A stretch of DNA of 64,000 nucleotides from Providencia alcalifaciens (lineage in GTDB: Bacteria > Pseudomonadota > Gammaproteobacteria > Enterobacterales > Enterobacteriaceae), in the NCBI RefSeq assembly GCF_020271745.1, contig NZ_CP084296.1, forward strand, positions 2,666,001-2,730,000, given 5' to 3'. The notes under the pieces are model-generated. The model searched no databases. It was not told the DNA's origin and saw only the letters and a list, made by a program, of their open reading frames with translations. Below are positions 19,464-28,947 of this stretch, in pieces. How positions within the stretch are numbered: position 1 is the first letter of the stretch; each line of letters begins with the position of its first letter. Made by a program: the position numbers and the translations under genes.

Positions 19464-20444
19464 ATGCAGCAACTTGTCGATCAATTTGACCGAAAATTTT
19501 ACTATCTTCGTTTATCTATCACTGATGTTTGCAATTTCCGTTGCACATATTGCCTGCCTGATGGTTACAAACCGAGTGGTCGCCATGAATTTCTAACGCT
19601 TGATGAAATCCGTCGAGTGAGCCGCGCTTTTGCTGAGTTAGGGACTGAAAAAGTCCGTATCACTGGCGGTGAGCCAACAATGCGTAAAGATTTCACCGAT
19701 ATCATCGCCGCTATCAAAGAAAATAACGCCATAAAAAAAATCGCCGTAACAACCAATGGTTATCGTATGGCTCGTGATGTGCAAGCATGGCGAGATGCGG
19801 GTTTGAATGCCGTGAACGTGAGTGTGGATAGCCTTGACCCTCGCCAGTTTGCGGCTATCACTGGGCAAGATAAATTTTTCCAAGTCATGAAAGGGATTGA
19901 TGCTGCATTTGATGCTGGCTTTGAAAAAGTCAAAGTCAACGCAGTCTTGATGAAAAACGTCAATGATATCGCCCTCAAATCTTTCCTCAATTGGATCAAA
20001 CATCGTCCAATTCAACTGCGCTTTATTGAACTCATGGAAACAGGGGAAGGCAGCAACCTATTCCAACGTTACCATGTGTCTGGTGAAACCGTTCGTGATC
20101 GCCTCATCGCAGAAGGCTGGTATATGCAGCCACGTTCTCGTAGCGATGGTCCGGCCCAAGTCTTTAGTCACCCTGATTACCAAGGGGAAATTGGGCTGAT
20201 CATGCCGTATGAGAAGGACTTTTGCCAAAGCTGCAACCGTCTCAGGGTGTCTTCTTTAGGCAATCTGCATTTGTGTTTATTTGGTGAAAATGGCATTCCA
20301 CTGCGTGATTTACTGGGTGATGAAAACCAGAATGAAGCCTTAAAAGCACGTATCCAAAGTGGCTTAATGTCTAAACGTGAAACCCATTTCCTTCACCAAG
20401 GCGACAGCGGGATCACCCCGAATCTTTCCGTTATCGGCGGTTAA
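19464..20444 (+). CDS. moaA: GTP 3',8-cyclase
   Basis: A 326-residue radical SAM enzyme catalysing the first step of molybdopterin synthesis, conversion of GTP to 3',8-cyclo-GTP. The N-terminal cluster motif CNFRCTYC and the C-terminal second cluster (CQSCNRLR, then LHLC) are present. The protein ends in the conserved Gly-Gly needed for activity. The start at 19464 is chosen because GGAAAGG precedes it; an upstream in-frame start at 19416 would lie in the riboswitch. Confidence 0.96.
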   Translation: MQQLVDQFDRKFYYLRLSITDVCNFRCTYCLPDGYKPSGRHEFLTLDEIRRVSRAFAELGTEKVRITGGEPTMRKDFTDIIAAIKENNAIKKIAVTTNGYRMARDVQAWRDAGLNAVNVSVDSLDPRQFAAITGQDKFFQVMKGIDAAFDAGFEKVKVNAVLMKNVNDIALKSFLNWIKHRPIQLRFIELMETGEGSNLFQRYHVSGETVRDRLIAEGWYMQPRSRSDGPAQVFSHPDYQGEIGLIMPYEKDFCQSCNRLRVSSLGNLHLCLFGENGIPLRDLLGDENQNEALKARIQSGLMSKRETHFLHQGDSGITPNLSVIGG

Positions 20445-20470
20445 TAACTTTTTGATTTTCAGGAGTAATT

Positions 20471-20950
20471 ATGTCCCAACTGACCCACCTCAATGCGTCG
20501 GGCGAGGCGCACATGGTTGATGTATCAGCCAAAGCGGAAACTGTCCGTGAAGCACGCGCAGAAGCGTTTGTGACGATGAATCCAGATACCTTAGCGATGA
20601 TAGTAGATGGCAGTCACCATAAAGGGGATGTCTTTGCGACAGCACGTATCGCAGGGATCCAAGCTGCAAAAAATACGTGGCAGTTGATCCCGCTATGCCA
20701 TCCTTTACTACTGACCAAAGTGGAAGTCACTCTTGAAGCTGAGCAAGCCCATAACCGTGTTCGTATTGAAACGTGTTGCCGATTAACAGGGAAAACGGGC
20801 GTCGAAATGGAAGCGTTAACGGCAGCCTCTGTCGCGGCATTAACTATCTACGACATGTGCAAAGCGGTACAAAAAGATATGGTTATTGGTCCTGTGCGTT
20901 TATTAGAAAAAACGGGTGGAAAGTCCGGTCATTTTAAGGTGGAAGCATGA
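20471..20950 (+). CDS. moaC: Cyclic pyranopterin monophosphate synthase
   Basis: A 159-residue protein that converts cyclo-GTP to cyclic pyranopterin monophosphate, working with MoaA. Conserved segments are [34 protein letters not shown] and KTGGKSGHF. An AGGAG site precedes the ATG. In E. coli moaB lies between moaA and moaC; here only 26 bp separate them, so moaB is absent from the operon. The moaD start overlaps the moaC stop by 4 bp. Confidence 0.96.
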   Translation: MSQLTHLNASGEAHMVDVSAKAETVREARAEAFVTMNPDTLAMIVDGSHHKGDVFATARIAGIQAAKNTWQLIPLCHPLLLTKVEVTLEAEQAHNRVRIETCCRLTGKTGVEMEALTAASVAALTIYDMCKAVQKDMVIGPVRLLEKTGGKSGHFKVEA

Positions 20951-21192
20951 TCACAGTCCTCTTTTTTGCTCAAGTTCGTGAATTAGTTGGTACTGACCGT
21001 TTAGAGTTAGCGGCGGAGTATCCAACAGTAGGATCTCTGCGCCAAGCATTAACTCAAAAAGGTGATCGCTGGGCGCTGGCTTTGGAAGATGGCAAATTAT
21101 TAGCGGCAGTTAATCAATCGTTTGTTTCTGCTGACCATCCCCTGAATGCGGGTGATGAAGTGGCTTTCTTCCCACCCGTCACGGGGGGGTGA
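20947..21192 (+). CDS. moaD: Molybdopterin synthase sulfur carrier subunit
   Basis: An 81-residue ubiquitin-like protein, the small subunit of molybdopterin synthase. The C-terminal PPVTGG carries the Gly-Gly that MoeB adenylates before it is thiocarboxylated. The fold signature [11 protein letters not shown] is present. It overlaps moaC and lies directly before moaE, its partner subunit. moeB, the activating enzyme, is at 47293-48051 in this window. Confidence 0.95.
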   Translation: MITVLFFAQVRELVGTDRLELAAEYPTVGSLRQALTQKGDRWALALEDGKLLAAVNQSFVSADHPLNAGDEVAFFPPVTGG

Positions 21193-21194
21193 CC

Positions 21195-21647
21195 ATGGAC
21201 AATACCCATATTGCGGTACAAACCGAGAATTTCAGTGTCGGCGAGCAGTATGCGTGGCTCGCTGAATGTGACAGTGATGGCGCTGTGGTGACATTCACAG
21301 GTAAAGTCCGTAATCATAATTTAGGGGACAGCGTAGCGGCGCTGACCCTTGAACACTACCCAGGAATGACGGAAAAAGCCTTAGCGGACATTGTGATGCA
21401 ATCTCGAGAGCGTTGGCCACTGCAACGCGTGAGTGTGATCCACCGTATCGGTACTTTACAACCCGGTGAAGAGATTGTGTTCGTGGGCGTGACCAGTGCA
21501 CATCGTAATGCCGCATTTCAAGCGGCTGAATTTATAATGGATTACCTGAAAACCAAAGCACCATTCTGGAAAAAAGAGTCTCTCCCTGATAATGAACGTT
21601 GGGTGGAAGCCAAAGAGAGTGATGAAGCTTCTGCAAACCGTTGGTAG
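21195..21647 (+). CDS. moaE: Molybdopterin synthase catalytic subunit
   Basis: A 150-residue large subunit of molybdopterin synthase, the same length as E. coli MoaE. It transfers sulfur from the MoaD thiocarboxylate to cyclic pyranopterin. Conserved stretches are GAVVTFTGKVRNHN, LEHYPGMTEKAL, HRIGTL and the catalytic-lysine region YLKTKAPFWKKE. The ATG at 21195 follows the GGGGGGTGA at the end of moaD; a GTG at 21189 is possible but less likely. It is last in moaACDE. Confidence 0.96.
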   Translation: MDNTHIAVQTENFSVGEQYAWLAECDSDGAVVTFTGKVRNHNLGDSVAALTLEHYPGMTEKALADIVMQSRERWPLQRVSVIHRIGTLQPGEEIVFVGVTSAHRNAAFQAAEFIMDYLKTKAPFWKKESLPDNERWVEAKESDEASANRW

Positions 21648-21800
21648 TCTTAAATAGTTACGCAGAAAATGCGAATAAGCCGAATGGTAATGTCAAAATA
21701 TTGTGATAAACTTTGGAACAAATTTGTCCGATCACAGTAAGGATTACTCTGTTGGTGGTTTTGCTGGGTCGATTTTTCTTAAAATGGAAGGGTAACCATC

Positions 21801-22508
21801 ATGGGTCAATTTGATCAACGTAATGATTCTCTTGTTCAGAATGCCAGCACTGGCGTTCAGGCATTTATGTCGCAAGTCTACGGTTGGATGACTGTCGGGT
21901 TATTGTTGACAGCTTTTGTTGCTTGGTACTCTTTAAGCAGCGGTTTATTTGTCACTATCGCAACCAACAAAGTATTATTTTTCGGAATGATCATTGCTGA
22001 ACTTGGTTTAGTGATGGGTCTGTCATTCTTGCTGCCGAAAATGAGCGGTGCGATTGCAACGGGTATGTTTATGCTGTACGCGTTGTTAACGGGCTTAACC
22101 ATCTCCGTGATCCTCGCGGTTTATACCGGTGAGTCTGTTGTTGGAACGTTCATCATTACTGCAGTGATGTTCGGTGCGTTAAGCTTCTACGGTTACACGA
22201 CTAAGCGTAGCTTAACAGGGATGGGTAACTTCCTGTTTATGGCGCTGATTGGTCTGGTTGTCGCTTCTTTGGTTAACATCTGGCTGCAAAGTTCTATGAT
22301 GTACTGGGTGATCACTTACGGTGGTGTGTTACTGTTCGCTGCATTAACCGCGTATGACACTCAAAAACTCAAAGAGATGGGTGAGCAAATCAATCAAGAT
22401 GACAGAGAAAATATGCGTAAATACTCCATTATGGGCGCGTTATCTCTGTATTTAGATTTCATCAACCTGTTCCTGATGTTACTGCGTATCTTTGGTGATC
22501 GCCGTTAA
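21801..22508 (+). CDS. ybhL: Bax inhibitor-1 family inner membrane protein
   Basis: A 235-residue integral membrane protein of the Bax inhibitor-1/YccA family with about seven membrane segments. E. coli YbhL has a near-identical C-terminal block (TAYDTQKLK, KYSIMGALSLYLDFINLFL). The molecular role of the bacterial members is not established; homologues in other organisms handle calcium leak. It follows moaE, as in E. coli, after a 153-bp gap, so it probably has its own promoter. A good terminator follows. Confidence 0.92.
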   Translation: MGQFDQRNDSLVQNASTGVQAFMSQVYGWMTVGLLLTAFVAWYSLSSGLFVTIATNKVLFFGMIIAELGLVMGLSFLLPKMSGAIATGMFMLYALLTGLTISVILAVYTGESVVGTFIITAVMFGALSFYGYTTKRSLTGMGNFLFMALIGLVVASLVNIWLQSSMMYWVITYGGVLLFAALTAYDTQKLKEMGEQINQDDRENMRKYSIMGALSLYLDFINLFLMLLRIFGDRR

Positions 22509-22550
22509 TTGCTCATCAAGCAGATTGAAAAGTAAGATTTATTAAGTTTA

Positions 22551-22599
22551 AAACTGCACTTCAAACGTTGAATACCAACGGATTAGGGTGCAGTTTTTT
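22551..22599 (+). terminator. ybhL terminator
   Basis: AAACTGCAC (22551-22559) pairs perfectly with GTGCAGTTT (22588-22596), and a T run follows. It lies about 40 bp after the ybhL stop. Confidence 0.85.
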
Positions 22600-22662
22600 A
22601 TTGTTTATTTTTTTCCTTCCTATGTTTCCTTTTTATCTTTCCCTTCTATAGACTCATTTAAC

Positions 22663-23760
22663 TCAAGAAAACGGCTTTAATTTCTCAATATAGCGCCCAA
22701 TCCACAGCCCAATAAACAGAATACTGGTCGCAATGAAAAAGGTGCTACCGAGCAGGAGCCAGGTGTTCTTATAAACATAAGGCTGAATAATGCCATAGGT
22801 AAATATCAACAATGGAAAATGCAGAATATAGATAGTGTAAGAGCTTGGCGTGAGCTGCTTGCCCGGTAGATAAAAACGAACTCGGTGAAAGCTCATTAAA
22901 TAAAACAGATAACAAAAACTGATCCCGCATAGGGTGCCATAGAGCGCTAATAAATATTTTTGTTTATCAAAAGTGACTGGAAAATAGAGATATCCAACGA
23001 TAGCAAGTAACATCAATAATCCGGATATCAGACTAAAGCTAAGAATTAACTGGCTACGTTTAATGTTGTATTGATGATTATGTAGCAACGCCGCAATGAC
23101 GCCACTACACCAAATCAAGGCATACAGAAAAAAAGTATAATTCAGCAAGCTGAGTAGGATGAGTAATGTGACTCCAATCATACAGCTGATACGATTACCA
23201 GGCAGCATCAATAAACCAAATAGCGCATAGAACCAAACTTCGAAGGGCAATGACCAAAATGCAAAGTTACTCGGCGGCGTCTCAGTAATAAACCCGTTAA
23301 TAAATAGCAATACGCCCACGAGCCCTTCAACACTTAGCGCCATTTTTGCTTGAGTCATGGTATTGCTAATAATTGTTATTTCACGGGTTCCATTGGCAAA
23401 AAAGTAAGGTGCAATCAGATAGAGGATTATCAGCACCACGCACCCAAGGTAGAAAGGCGGTAAAATACGATTTGAGCGAGAAATGAGATAAGGTTTTATT
23501 TTAAATGTTTGATTTTTATTAATATTATAACTAACTGATTTGCAAATCAGAAAGCCGCTCAGAGCAAAAAAAGCCATCACACATGAATGACCAAATAGGT
23601 ACAGAGGCAGCATCACGGCAGGCCAGATTGGATATAAAAAGACTAAATATGCATGTCCAAACAGCACCACTGCGGTGCAAAACCCTCGTAACATATCTAG
23701 CTGTTCGGAAACCGCAGGTTCAATTGGCGCAAATCGTTGAAATAAGGTATTGGAAATCAT
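22663..23760 (-). CDS. Acyltransferase 3 family membrane protein
   Basis: A 365-residue integral membrane O-acyltransferase (OafA/YrhL type) with about ten hydrophobic segments. Such enzymes O-acylate cell-surface sugars. The family signature appears near the N-terminus (LDMLRGFCTAVVLFGHAYLV, containing the conserved RG and H), followed by FFALSGFLI and SRSNRILPPFYLG with the usual basic residues. The target cannot be read from sequence. Its start overlaps the end of the upstream acylase gene by 4 bp, so the two are probably co-transcribed. No E. coli counterpart occurs at this locus. Confidence 0.85.
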   Translation of the reverse strand: MISNTLFQRFAPIEPAVSEQLDMLRGFCTAVVLFGHAYLVFLYPIWPAVMLPLYLFGHSCVMAFFALSGFLICKSVSYNINKNQTFKIKPYLISRSNRILPPFYLGCVVLIILYLIAPYFFANGTREITIISNTMTQAKMALSVEGLVGVLLFINGFITETPPSNFAFWSLPFEVWFYALFGLLMLPGNRISCMIGVTLLILLSLLNYTFFLYALIWCSGVIAALLHNHQYNIKRSQLILSFSLISGLLMLLAIVGYLYFPVTFDKQKYLLALYGTLCGISFCYLFYLMSFHRVRFYLPGKQLTPSSYTIYILHFPLLIFTYGIIQPYVYKNTWLLLGSTFFIATSILFIGLWIGRYIEKLKPFS

Positions 23761-26297
23761 TGATTTACCTGCCTTGAATTGGTCTCAGGAATAAAATTTA
23801 GGGTTTTATTGCCATACCACTGGGTTTTCCCTTCCTCACTAAAAGGTAAGTTTTGGTAATCACCGTTTATCCAGGCAGGAATATTGTCGGCATAGTGTGG
23901 ACTGGCCGGGTTCGCTGATTGCCCTGCATTATTCATCACCCAGACAGGATCTTTTTGGCTAAAGTCCACGATTAAGCGCAACGAAGGGATCAGCATGGTG
24001 TCAAAACTCTCACCGATGTGATAACTGGCAATATTTATGGTATTCAAATTACCGCCAGCAGGATAAGGACCACGGTTTAAATAACCATCAAGGCTCTCTA
24101 TTTTTTTGCGTTGAGATTCAGGGAGATACTCAGCCATTTGGGATGACAGGCTATTCCACTTATATCGATGAAGTTTTCCCCATTGCCATTGTTTGTAGTC
24201 TAAGCCCAATTGATTTTCACCTTGCTGATATGCCATCGCCAATGAATACGCTACGATATTGGCTTTACCGCTGCGTTCGGGCGTTGATTTTTGCCAAAAT
24301 GGACTGACACCCAAACCTCTATCCGGTTGTCCAAAGAGGTGCTCAGCCTGCGCAGAATATGACTTAGAGCTCTCGATAAAGGCCTTCCATGCTTGTGGGG
24401 AATGGGTAAATTTGTCACGAAAAAGTTGCTGACTGAAATTGGCGAGAAACAGATTGTACAGCGCAGCATCGGGACTAGATGTGTTTAGTTCACCATCAAA
24501 ACCAAGTAAATGCTGTTTGGCTTGAACAGCTTTCGTTTGTTCCTGTTGAGGAAGTCGCAAAATCGCCGCGTGTAACTCGGGGGATAATAAATAGCGCTGT
24601 AGCTTTCCAACCATTGGGTCGAGTTGATCGAACTGCATTTTTTGCATCGTTGCAAAATTATGTTGCTGGGTCGCATTTAGCAAGACCGAAATGCGCTCAA
24701 AGCGTTCGGGGTGCGCCCATGTTTGAGAAAAATTCACAGGATAATCTTTTTCAACTATGCGCTGATTAGCCGTTGCTAGCCAGCTATTGTGGCTTTTAAT
24801 GGATGACGGGTAATCTTGATTCGATACTGAGCCTACCCAGTCATATTCACCGTTCCAAGCGGGAGAGGGAAAAAGCCCTAAACCTTTTTTGCGTAGAGGG
24901 TAGCTGCCGGTGAGCTGCCAGCCAATTTGCTGTTTATCTGCAAACAACATATTCACGGAAATCGCGTTAATCTGTTTGGCGAGCGCAATTGCGTGAGGAA
25001 CCTGTTTTTGCTTTGGAAGCTCCATTAATGCATTGAGGCTAATATCGTGTTTATCAGGCATTAATGTACTCAAAACGATACCGTATTGAGATTGAACTTC
25101 AAGAGGTTGCAGTAAGTAACTTTGCGTCTTTAATGAGGCATTCAACAAGACGCCATGGGGAGTATGATAAATACTTTCGACAACATCAGGCTGACCTCTG
25201 ACATGAAATACTGCCTGGCTCTGTTCTACAGGGTGCCATTGTTGCTGGTAAAGGTATTCATATCCGTACTCACTTTTCCTGATTTTCTCCAAAAAGAGAT
25301 CCTGATTATCCGCCATGACCATGGTGTAGCCCCATGCTAAATTTGGCGTTGCTCCTACTACGATGGCGGGAATTCCCGGAATAGACGCTCCTGCCATTTG
25401 CAATTGCGGAGTATCAACCTGAATAAAACTCCACAATGACGGCAAACCTATAGGTAGATGGGTATCGTTCGCCAGCAAGGAGCCGTGATTTTGGGTTAAA
25501 TCGGGAGTAATGGCCCAGTTATTGGATGCCATCACGTCATGAAAATGAATATTTTTCAGTGACTGACTGGCGAGCGTGATTTGGTCGATATCTTGGGCTG
25601 AGGGATGTAAATCTAAACCAGAAAGTTTTTGGGCTTCCTCATGAGGCAAAGGCTCATCAGGGTAAGTTGGGAATAGCCATGGAAGTGAGCCTGCCCCGAG
25701 CTGTTGGGCGACAATTAAGCTATCAATTTCTTCATGAAGGTTGCCCGCAAGCCCAAAATTCGCTAAAGATAAAATTAAAATTGCATCATCAGGGCGCCAA
25801 GGGGGCACAACATAATCAGCGGCTGAAAGATCCATCGGTAATTTATTTTGGTGATCTGCCAGCCAAAGGTTCACGCCATCAGCATAAGCTTGCAGGTAAC
25901 GGCGATTTTGTAGTGAAACATTACGGTATAGGATATTAGAGGCTTCTCGAAACTGCATTTTACGCATAAAACTGTCAATATTGAGAGCCGGCTCACCAAG
26001 ATATTCACTTAGACGGCCTTCAGCGGTGAGGCGCATCAGCTCCATGTGGCTAATTCGTTCTGAAGCGTGAAGGTAGCCCCACACTAAATAGATGTCATCA
26101 AGATTTTCCCCTTTCAACAAGGGGATCCCCATAGCATTAAAGCGAACTTGCACAGGGGATTGCAAACCGGCTAGGGGGATTTGTCCCTCGGTTTTAGGTA
26201 ATGTATCGGCATAGTAGGCATTGATTAGGCTATGGCAACCAGACGTTAAAAATATTCCACTCAAAAGAATAAATAAAAACAGCCTATTTAACCTCAT
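23757..26297 (-). CDS. Penicillin acylase family lipoprotein (Ntn hydrolase)
   Basis: An 846-residue precursor of the penicillin amidase/AHL acylase family. A lipoprotein signal ends at LTSGC with the lipidated Cys21. The autoproteolysis site is MASNNW: Ser258 would become the N-terminal nucleophile of the beta chain. HGVLLNASL and GVSPFW are other family stretches. Relatives hydrolyse penicillins, N-acyl homoserine lactones or other acyl amides; the substrate here is unknown. The start at 26297 is chosen because of GAGAGGA just upstream; a longer frame begins at 26399. It is coupled to the acyltransferase gene downstream. Confidence 0.85.
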   Translation of the reverse strand: MRLNRLFLFILLSGIFLTSGCHSLINAYYADTLPKTEGQIPLAGLQSPVQVRFNAMGIPLLKGENLDDIYLVWGYLHASERISHMELMRLTAEGRLSEYLGEPALNIDSFMRKMQFREASNILYRNVSLQNRRYLQAYADGVNLWLADHQNKLPMDLSAADYVVPPWRPDDAILILSLANFGLAGNLHEEIDSLIVAQQLGAGSLPWLFPTYPDEPLPHEEAQKLSGLDLHPSAQDIDQITLASQSLKNIHFHDVMASNNWAITPDLTQNHGSLLANDTHLPIGLPSLWSFIQVDTPQLQMAGASIPGIPAIVVGATPNLAWGYTMVMADNQDLFLEKIRKSEYGYEYLYQQQWHPVEQSQAVFHVRGQPDVVESIYHTPHGVLLNASLKTQSYLLQPLEVQSQYGIVLSTLMPDKHDISLNALMELPKQKQVPHAIALAKQINAISVNMLFADKQQIGWQLTGSYPLRKKGLGLFPSPAWNGEYDWVGSVSNQDYPSSIKSHNSWLATANQRIVEKDYPVNFSQTWAHPERFERISVLLNATQQHNFATMQKMQFDQLDPMVGKLQRYLLSPELHAAILRLPQQEQTKAVQAKQHLLGFDGELNTSSPDAALYNLFLANFSQQLFRDKFTHSPQAWKAFIESSKSYSAQAEHLFGQPDRGLGVSPFWQKSTPERSGKANIVAYSLAMAYQQGENQLGLDYKQWQWGKLHRYKWNSLSSQMAEYLPESQRKKIESLDGYLNRGPYPAGGNLNTINIASYHIGESFDTMLIPSLRLIVDFSQKDPVWVMNNAGQSANPASPHYADNIPAWINGDYQNLPFSEEGKTQWYGNKTLNFIPETNSRQVNQ

Positions 26298-26449
26298 TAC
26301 GCATCCTCTCGTTTTATGGATCTCATCATCATAGAGTGACCCATCATTCCGTTGATATAAGTAAACTCTGAACTCAGTCATTATTTGAGCCTTTACCATA
26401 ACACCTATTTAATGAAATTAACTGCGAGGGTTATACGGATATTGGAGCG

Positions 26450-26701
26450 ATGCTGGCGTTTGAGAAACTCGTAGAATTGCATGATGTTCACCATCCACTT
26501 GAAACCGATGATGATCTGGCTACATTTTTTACATGGCGAGAGCTGCGCCGTGTTTCAAAATCCTTGACGATGCAGTATGACAAAGTGCTCTATTTGATTG
26601 GAGAGAATAAGCTAAACCGCAAGGCTATTGGGAAATACATTGAAGTCGGGCACTATCAGGATGGCCTATTTTCAGATTTAACTGGCATGCTTTCTTCTTA
26701 G
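26450..26701 (+). pseudogene. C-terminal remnant of an ISNCY-like transposase
   Basis: An 83-codon frame that looks like the tail of a DDE transposase. HDVHHPLETDDDLATFFTW and VSKSLTMQYDKVLYLI follow the segment typical of ISNCY-type integrase-core transposases just after the catalytic core. The frame stays open for about 50 bases upstream of the ATG but lacks the catalytic domain. No inverted repeats were found. It lies between the acylase gene and a GC-richer AraC/MFS pair, suggesting mobile-element activity at this junction. The family assignment is from memory. Confidence 0.6.
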
Positions 26702-26720
26702 GGGGTAATGGAGTAGGTAC

Positions 26721-27491
26721 TTACCGGAAGTAGCGGGAGGGGGTGGTACCGAACATAGTCCGAAAGGAGGCAATAAAACTGGAAGAAGATTCATAACCAG
26801 TTTCAAGTGCAACGCGGGTTACATTATGTCCGTAAGCCAGTCGTTCAATTGCGAACAGCATACGATGGCGGTGTCGCCATGCACCGAAGGATAAATATGT
26901 CTCACGGGAAAAAAGACGTTCAATTGTGCGCGCGCTGGCACCCACTTCCTGGGCCAGTTCATTGAGCGATTTTCGGGTGCCTGGATTCTTTTTTAGAAGT
27001 TCCACTACCCTCAGGGCTCGTTCATCCTTCGGCAGGTTTAAATCTAGTGGCGCGAGATCGAGTCGCTTTATTTGATCAATTAAAACCTCAGAAAGCCTGG
27101 AGTCAGGTGTGCCGGGCTCATAATTCCATGTCAGTAACGTGCAGGCAGAGATCAGTTCTCGCACTAGGGGAGTGACTTCAACCACACAACATCGGGTGAA
27201 ACTTTTGAAGGGATAGATGTTCGGATCGATATAGAGAATATTGATTTCAGCCGGTCGTTTGACCGTCAGGGTATGTTGTGTGCCTCCACTTATCCACAAA
27301 GCCCGGCAGGGGGGAAGGATCCATTCCCCGGCTGCCGTAGCCATATGCACCACCCCACGGGTAGCATAGATCAGCTGATGCCGCTCATGGTTGTGCTGGA
27401 CCGTGGTATACGGGCCACATATTTCCGTCTGCCCTACGACTCTGGCGCTGGCCAGATCTGGATTATTTGTGGAATGGCGGTTAATCGACAT
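26721..27491 (-). CDS. AraC family transcriptional regulator
   Basis: A 256-residue regulator with an N-terminal cupin-like sensor domain (HQLIYATRGVVHMATAAG, WILPPCRALWI) and a C-terminal double helix-turn-helix. The AraC signature spans the last 90 residues, including NELAQEVGASARTIERLF and VALETGYESSSSFIASFRTMFG. An in-frame start at 27548 would add 19 residues; 27491 fits the domain better, though its ribosome-binding site is weak. It is divergent from the MFS gene next door, which it most likely controls. GC content is visibly higher than in flanking genes. Confidence 0.88.
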   Translation of the reverse strand: MSINRHSTNNPDLASARVVGQTEICGPYTTVQHNHERHQLIYATRGVVHMATAAGEWILPPCRALWISGGTQHTLTVKRPAEINILYIDPNIYPFKSFTRCCVVEVTPLVRELISACTLLTWNYEPGTPDSRLSEVLIDQIKRLDLAPLDLNLPKDERALRVVELLKKNPGTRKSLNELAQEVGASARTIERLFSRETYLSFGAWRHRHRMLFAIERLAYGHNVTRVALETGYESSSSFIASFRTMFGTTPSRYFR

Positions 27492-27571
27492 ATTTTGTCT
27501 TAATATATTAATTTCACCAAGCTTACTACAGGTAGAATCTGTCCTCAATCGAAATGATTATCAGGAACAGA

Positions 27572-28765
27572 ATGATTATGAGTCAGAAAGAAAAAAAAGA
27601 TACTTTCTTTGGCGACGCCTTGAATGAAACAAAACTGAGTCCGGCCAAATGGTCGACACGTATCTCATTTTTTATTGCAGGCTTTAGCCTATCTTGCTGG
27701 GCGCCTCTGGTTCCCTATGCGCAGCAGCGTATCCACGCTGATTCTGCAATGCTGGGGACAATTCTTCTTTGTCTGGGCCTCGGCGCGGTAATCGGGATGC
27801 CGACAGCTGGTAGCCTTGCGGGAAAGGTCGGGAGCAAAAACATCATTCTTGCAGGTGTCTGCGGGTTATTCATCGCATTGCCACTGCTTGCGATAGTATC
27901 GACGCCGGTGGCCCTGGGGTTGACGTTACTTCTGTTCGGCGCGTCCATAGGGGCGACTGATGTGGCCGCGAATATTCATGGCACGGAAGTACAGAACACG
28001 GCAGGCACCCCATTGATGTCAGGATTTCACGGTTTTTACAGTATTGGTGGCCTGGCTGGTGCGAGCTTTGTCACCTTGCTGATCGTATCTGGGCTGGATA
28101 TTAGAATTGCTGCTGGCGCGGCCGCACTGCTTGTTTTAATCAGTATTTCTCTGGTGGTAAACGGATTTTTAAGTACCCGTTCAACCGAAGAACACCCCCT
28201 TTTTGTGGTGCCGAAAGGAAAAGTTATCGGTATTGGCGTCCTCGCCATGATCATCTTTCTTGCTGAGGGGGCCATGCTTGATTGGGGTGCTATCTTCTTG
28301 ATTCAGGTAAAAAATGTTTCGGAAGGGGTTGCTGGTACAGGATACGTGGTATTTGCCATCGCAATGGCCTTGAGCCGTTTCATTGGCGATAGAGTTGTCA
28401 CCATCATGGGCGAAAAAGCCATGATACTCTGCGGCGTGATCCTGACGGCTATGGGGATTTTCCTGATGACGGCGTTCAGTTCCTTTGAATGGGTGCTTAC
28501 CGCGATGGCCCTGGCCGGTTTAGCCGCGGGCAATGTCGTTCCGGTGTTGTTTTCACTGGCTGGGCGCCAGAAATCAATGCCTGCGACACTGGCTATCTCT
28601 GCAGCCAGTATTCTTGGCTATCTTGGCGTATTAATGGGACCAGCCCTGATAGGTTATGCAGCCCATTTTATCGGGTTAACAGCGGCCTTTATCTCGCTCG
28701 GCGTAGTAGTGGCATTGTCGGCATCCATCGTCATGATGGTTATGTCGAAGAAAGTAAACAGCTGA
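27572..28765 (+). CDS. MFS transporter (YbjJ-like)
   Basis: A 397-residue major facilitator protein with 12 predicted membrane segments. It resembles E. coli YbjJ in segments such as LAGKVGSKNIIL, LLFGASIGATDVAANIHG and MSGFHGFYSIGGLAG. The substrate is unknown; efflux of a small molecule sensed by the divergent AraC protein is a reasonable guess. Starts at 27572 or 27578 are both compatible with AGGAA at 27563. GC content is clearly above that of the neighbours, so the pair was probably acquired horizontally. Confidence 0.87.
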   Translation: MIMSQKEKKDTFFGDALNETKLSPAKWSTRISFFIAGFSLSCWAPLVPYAQQRIHADSAMLGTILLCLGLGAVIGMPTAGSLAGKVGSKNIILAGVCGLFIALPLLAIVSTPVALGLTLLLFGASIGATDVAANIHGTEVQNTAGTPLMSGFHGFYSIGGLAGASFVTLLIVSGLDIRIAAGAAALLVLISISLVVNGFLSTRSTEEHPLFVVPKGKVIGIGVLAMIIFLAEGAMLDWGAIFLIQVKNVSEGVAGTGYVVFAIAMALSRFIGDRVVTIMGEKAMILCGVILTAMGIFLMTAFSSFEWVLTAMALAGLAAGNVVPVLFSLAGRQKSMPATLAISAASILGYLGVLMGPALIGYAAHFIGLTAAFISLGVVVALSASIVMMVMSKKVNS

Positions 28766-28947
28766 GAAATGATACTCTCTGTTAATCAATACCTTGTGTA
28801 TAGGGCTTAGCCAAGTTGAATATTGCGTAATCTAGCGAAATATTCACCGGTAATTGATTGTATTTTGAGTCTCTTCAGGCGAAAAGAAAAGTCGCCCCAA
28901 CGAACCCTTTTGACTCGAAACGGATATTTTAACTTAGCCTTGGTACT

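Noticed and set aside
26450-26701. Intact small regulatory gene
   Set aside because: The sequence reads as the tail of a transposase lacking its catalytic core, so it is listed as a remnant.
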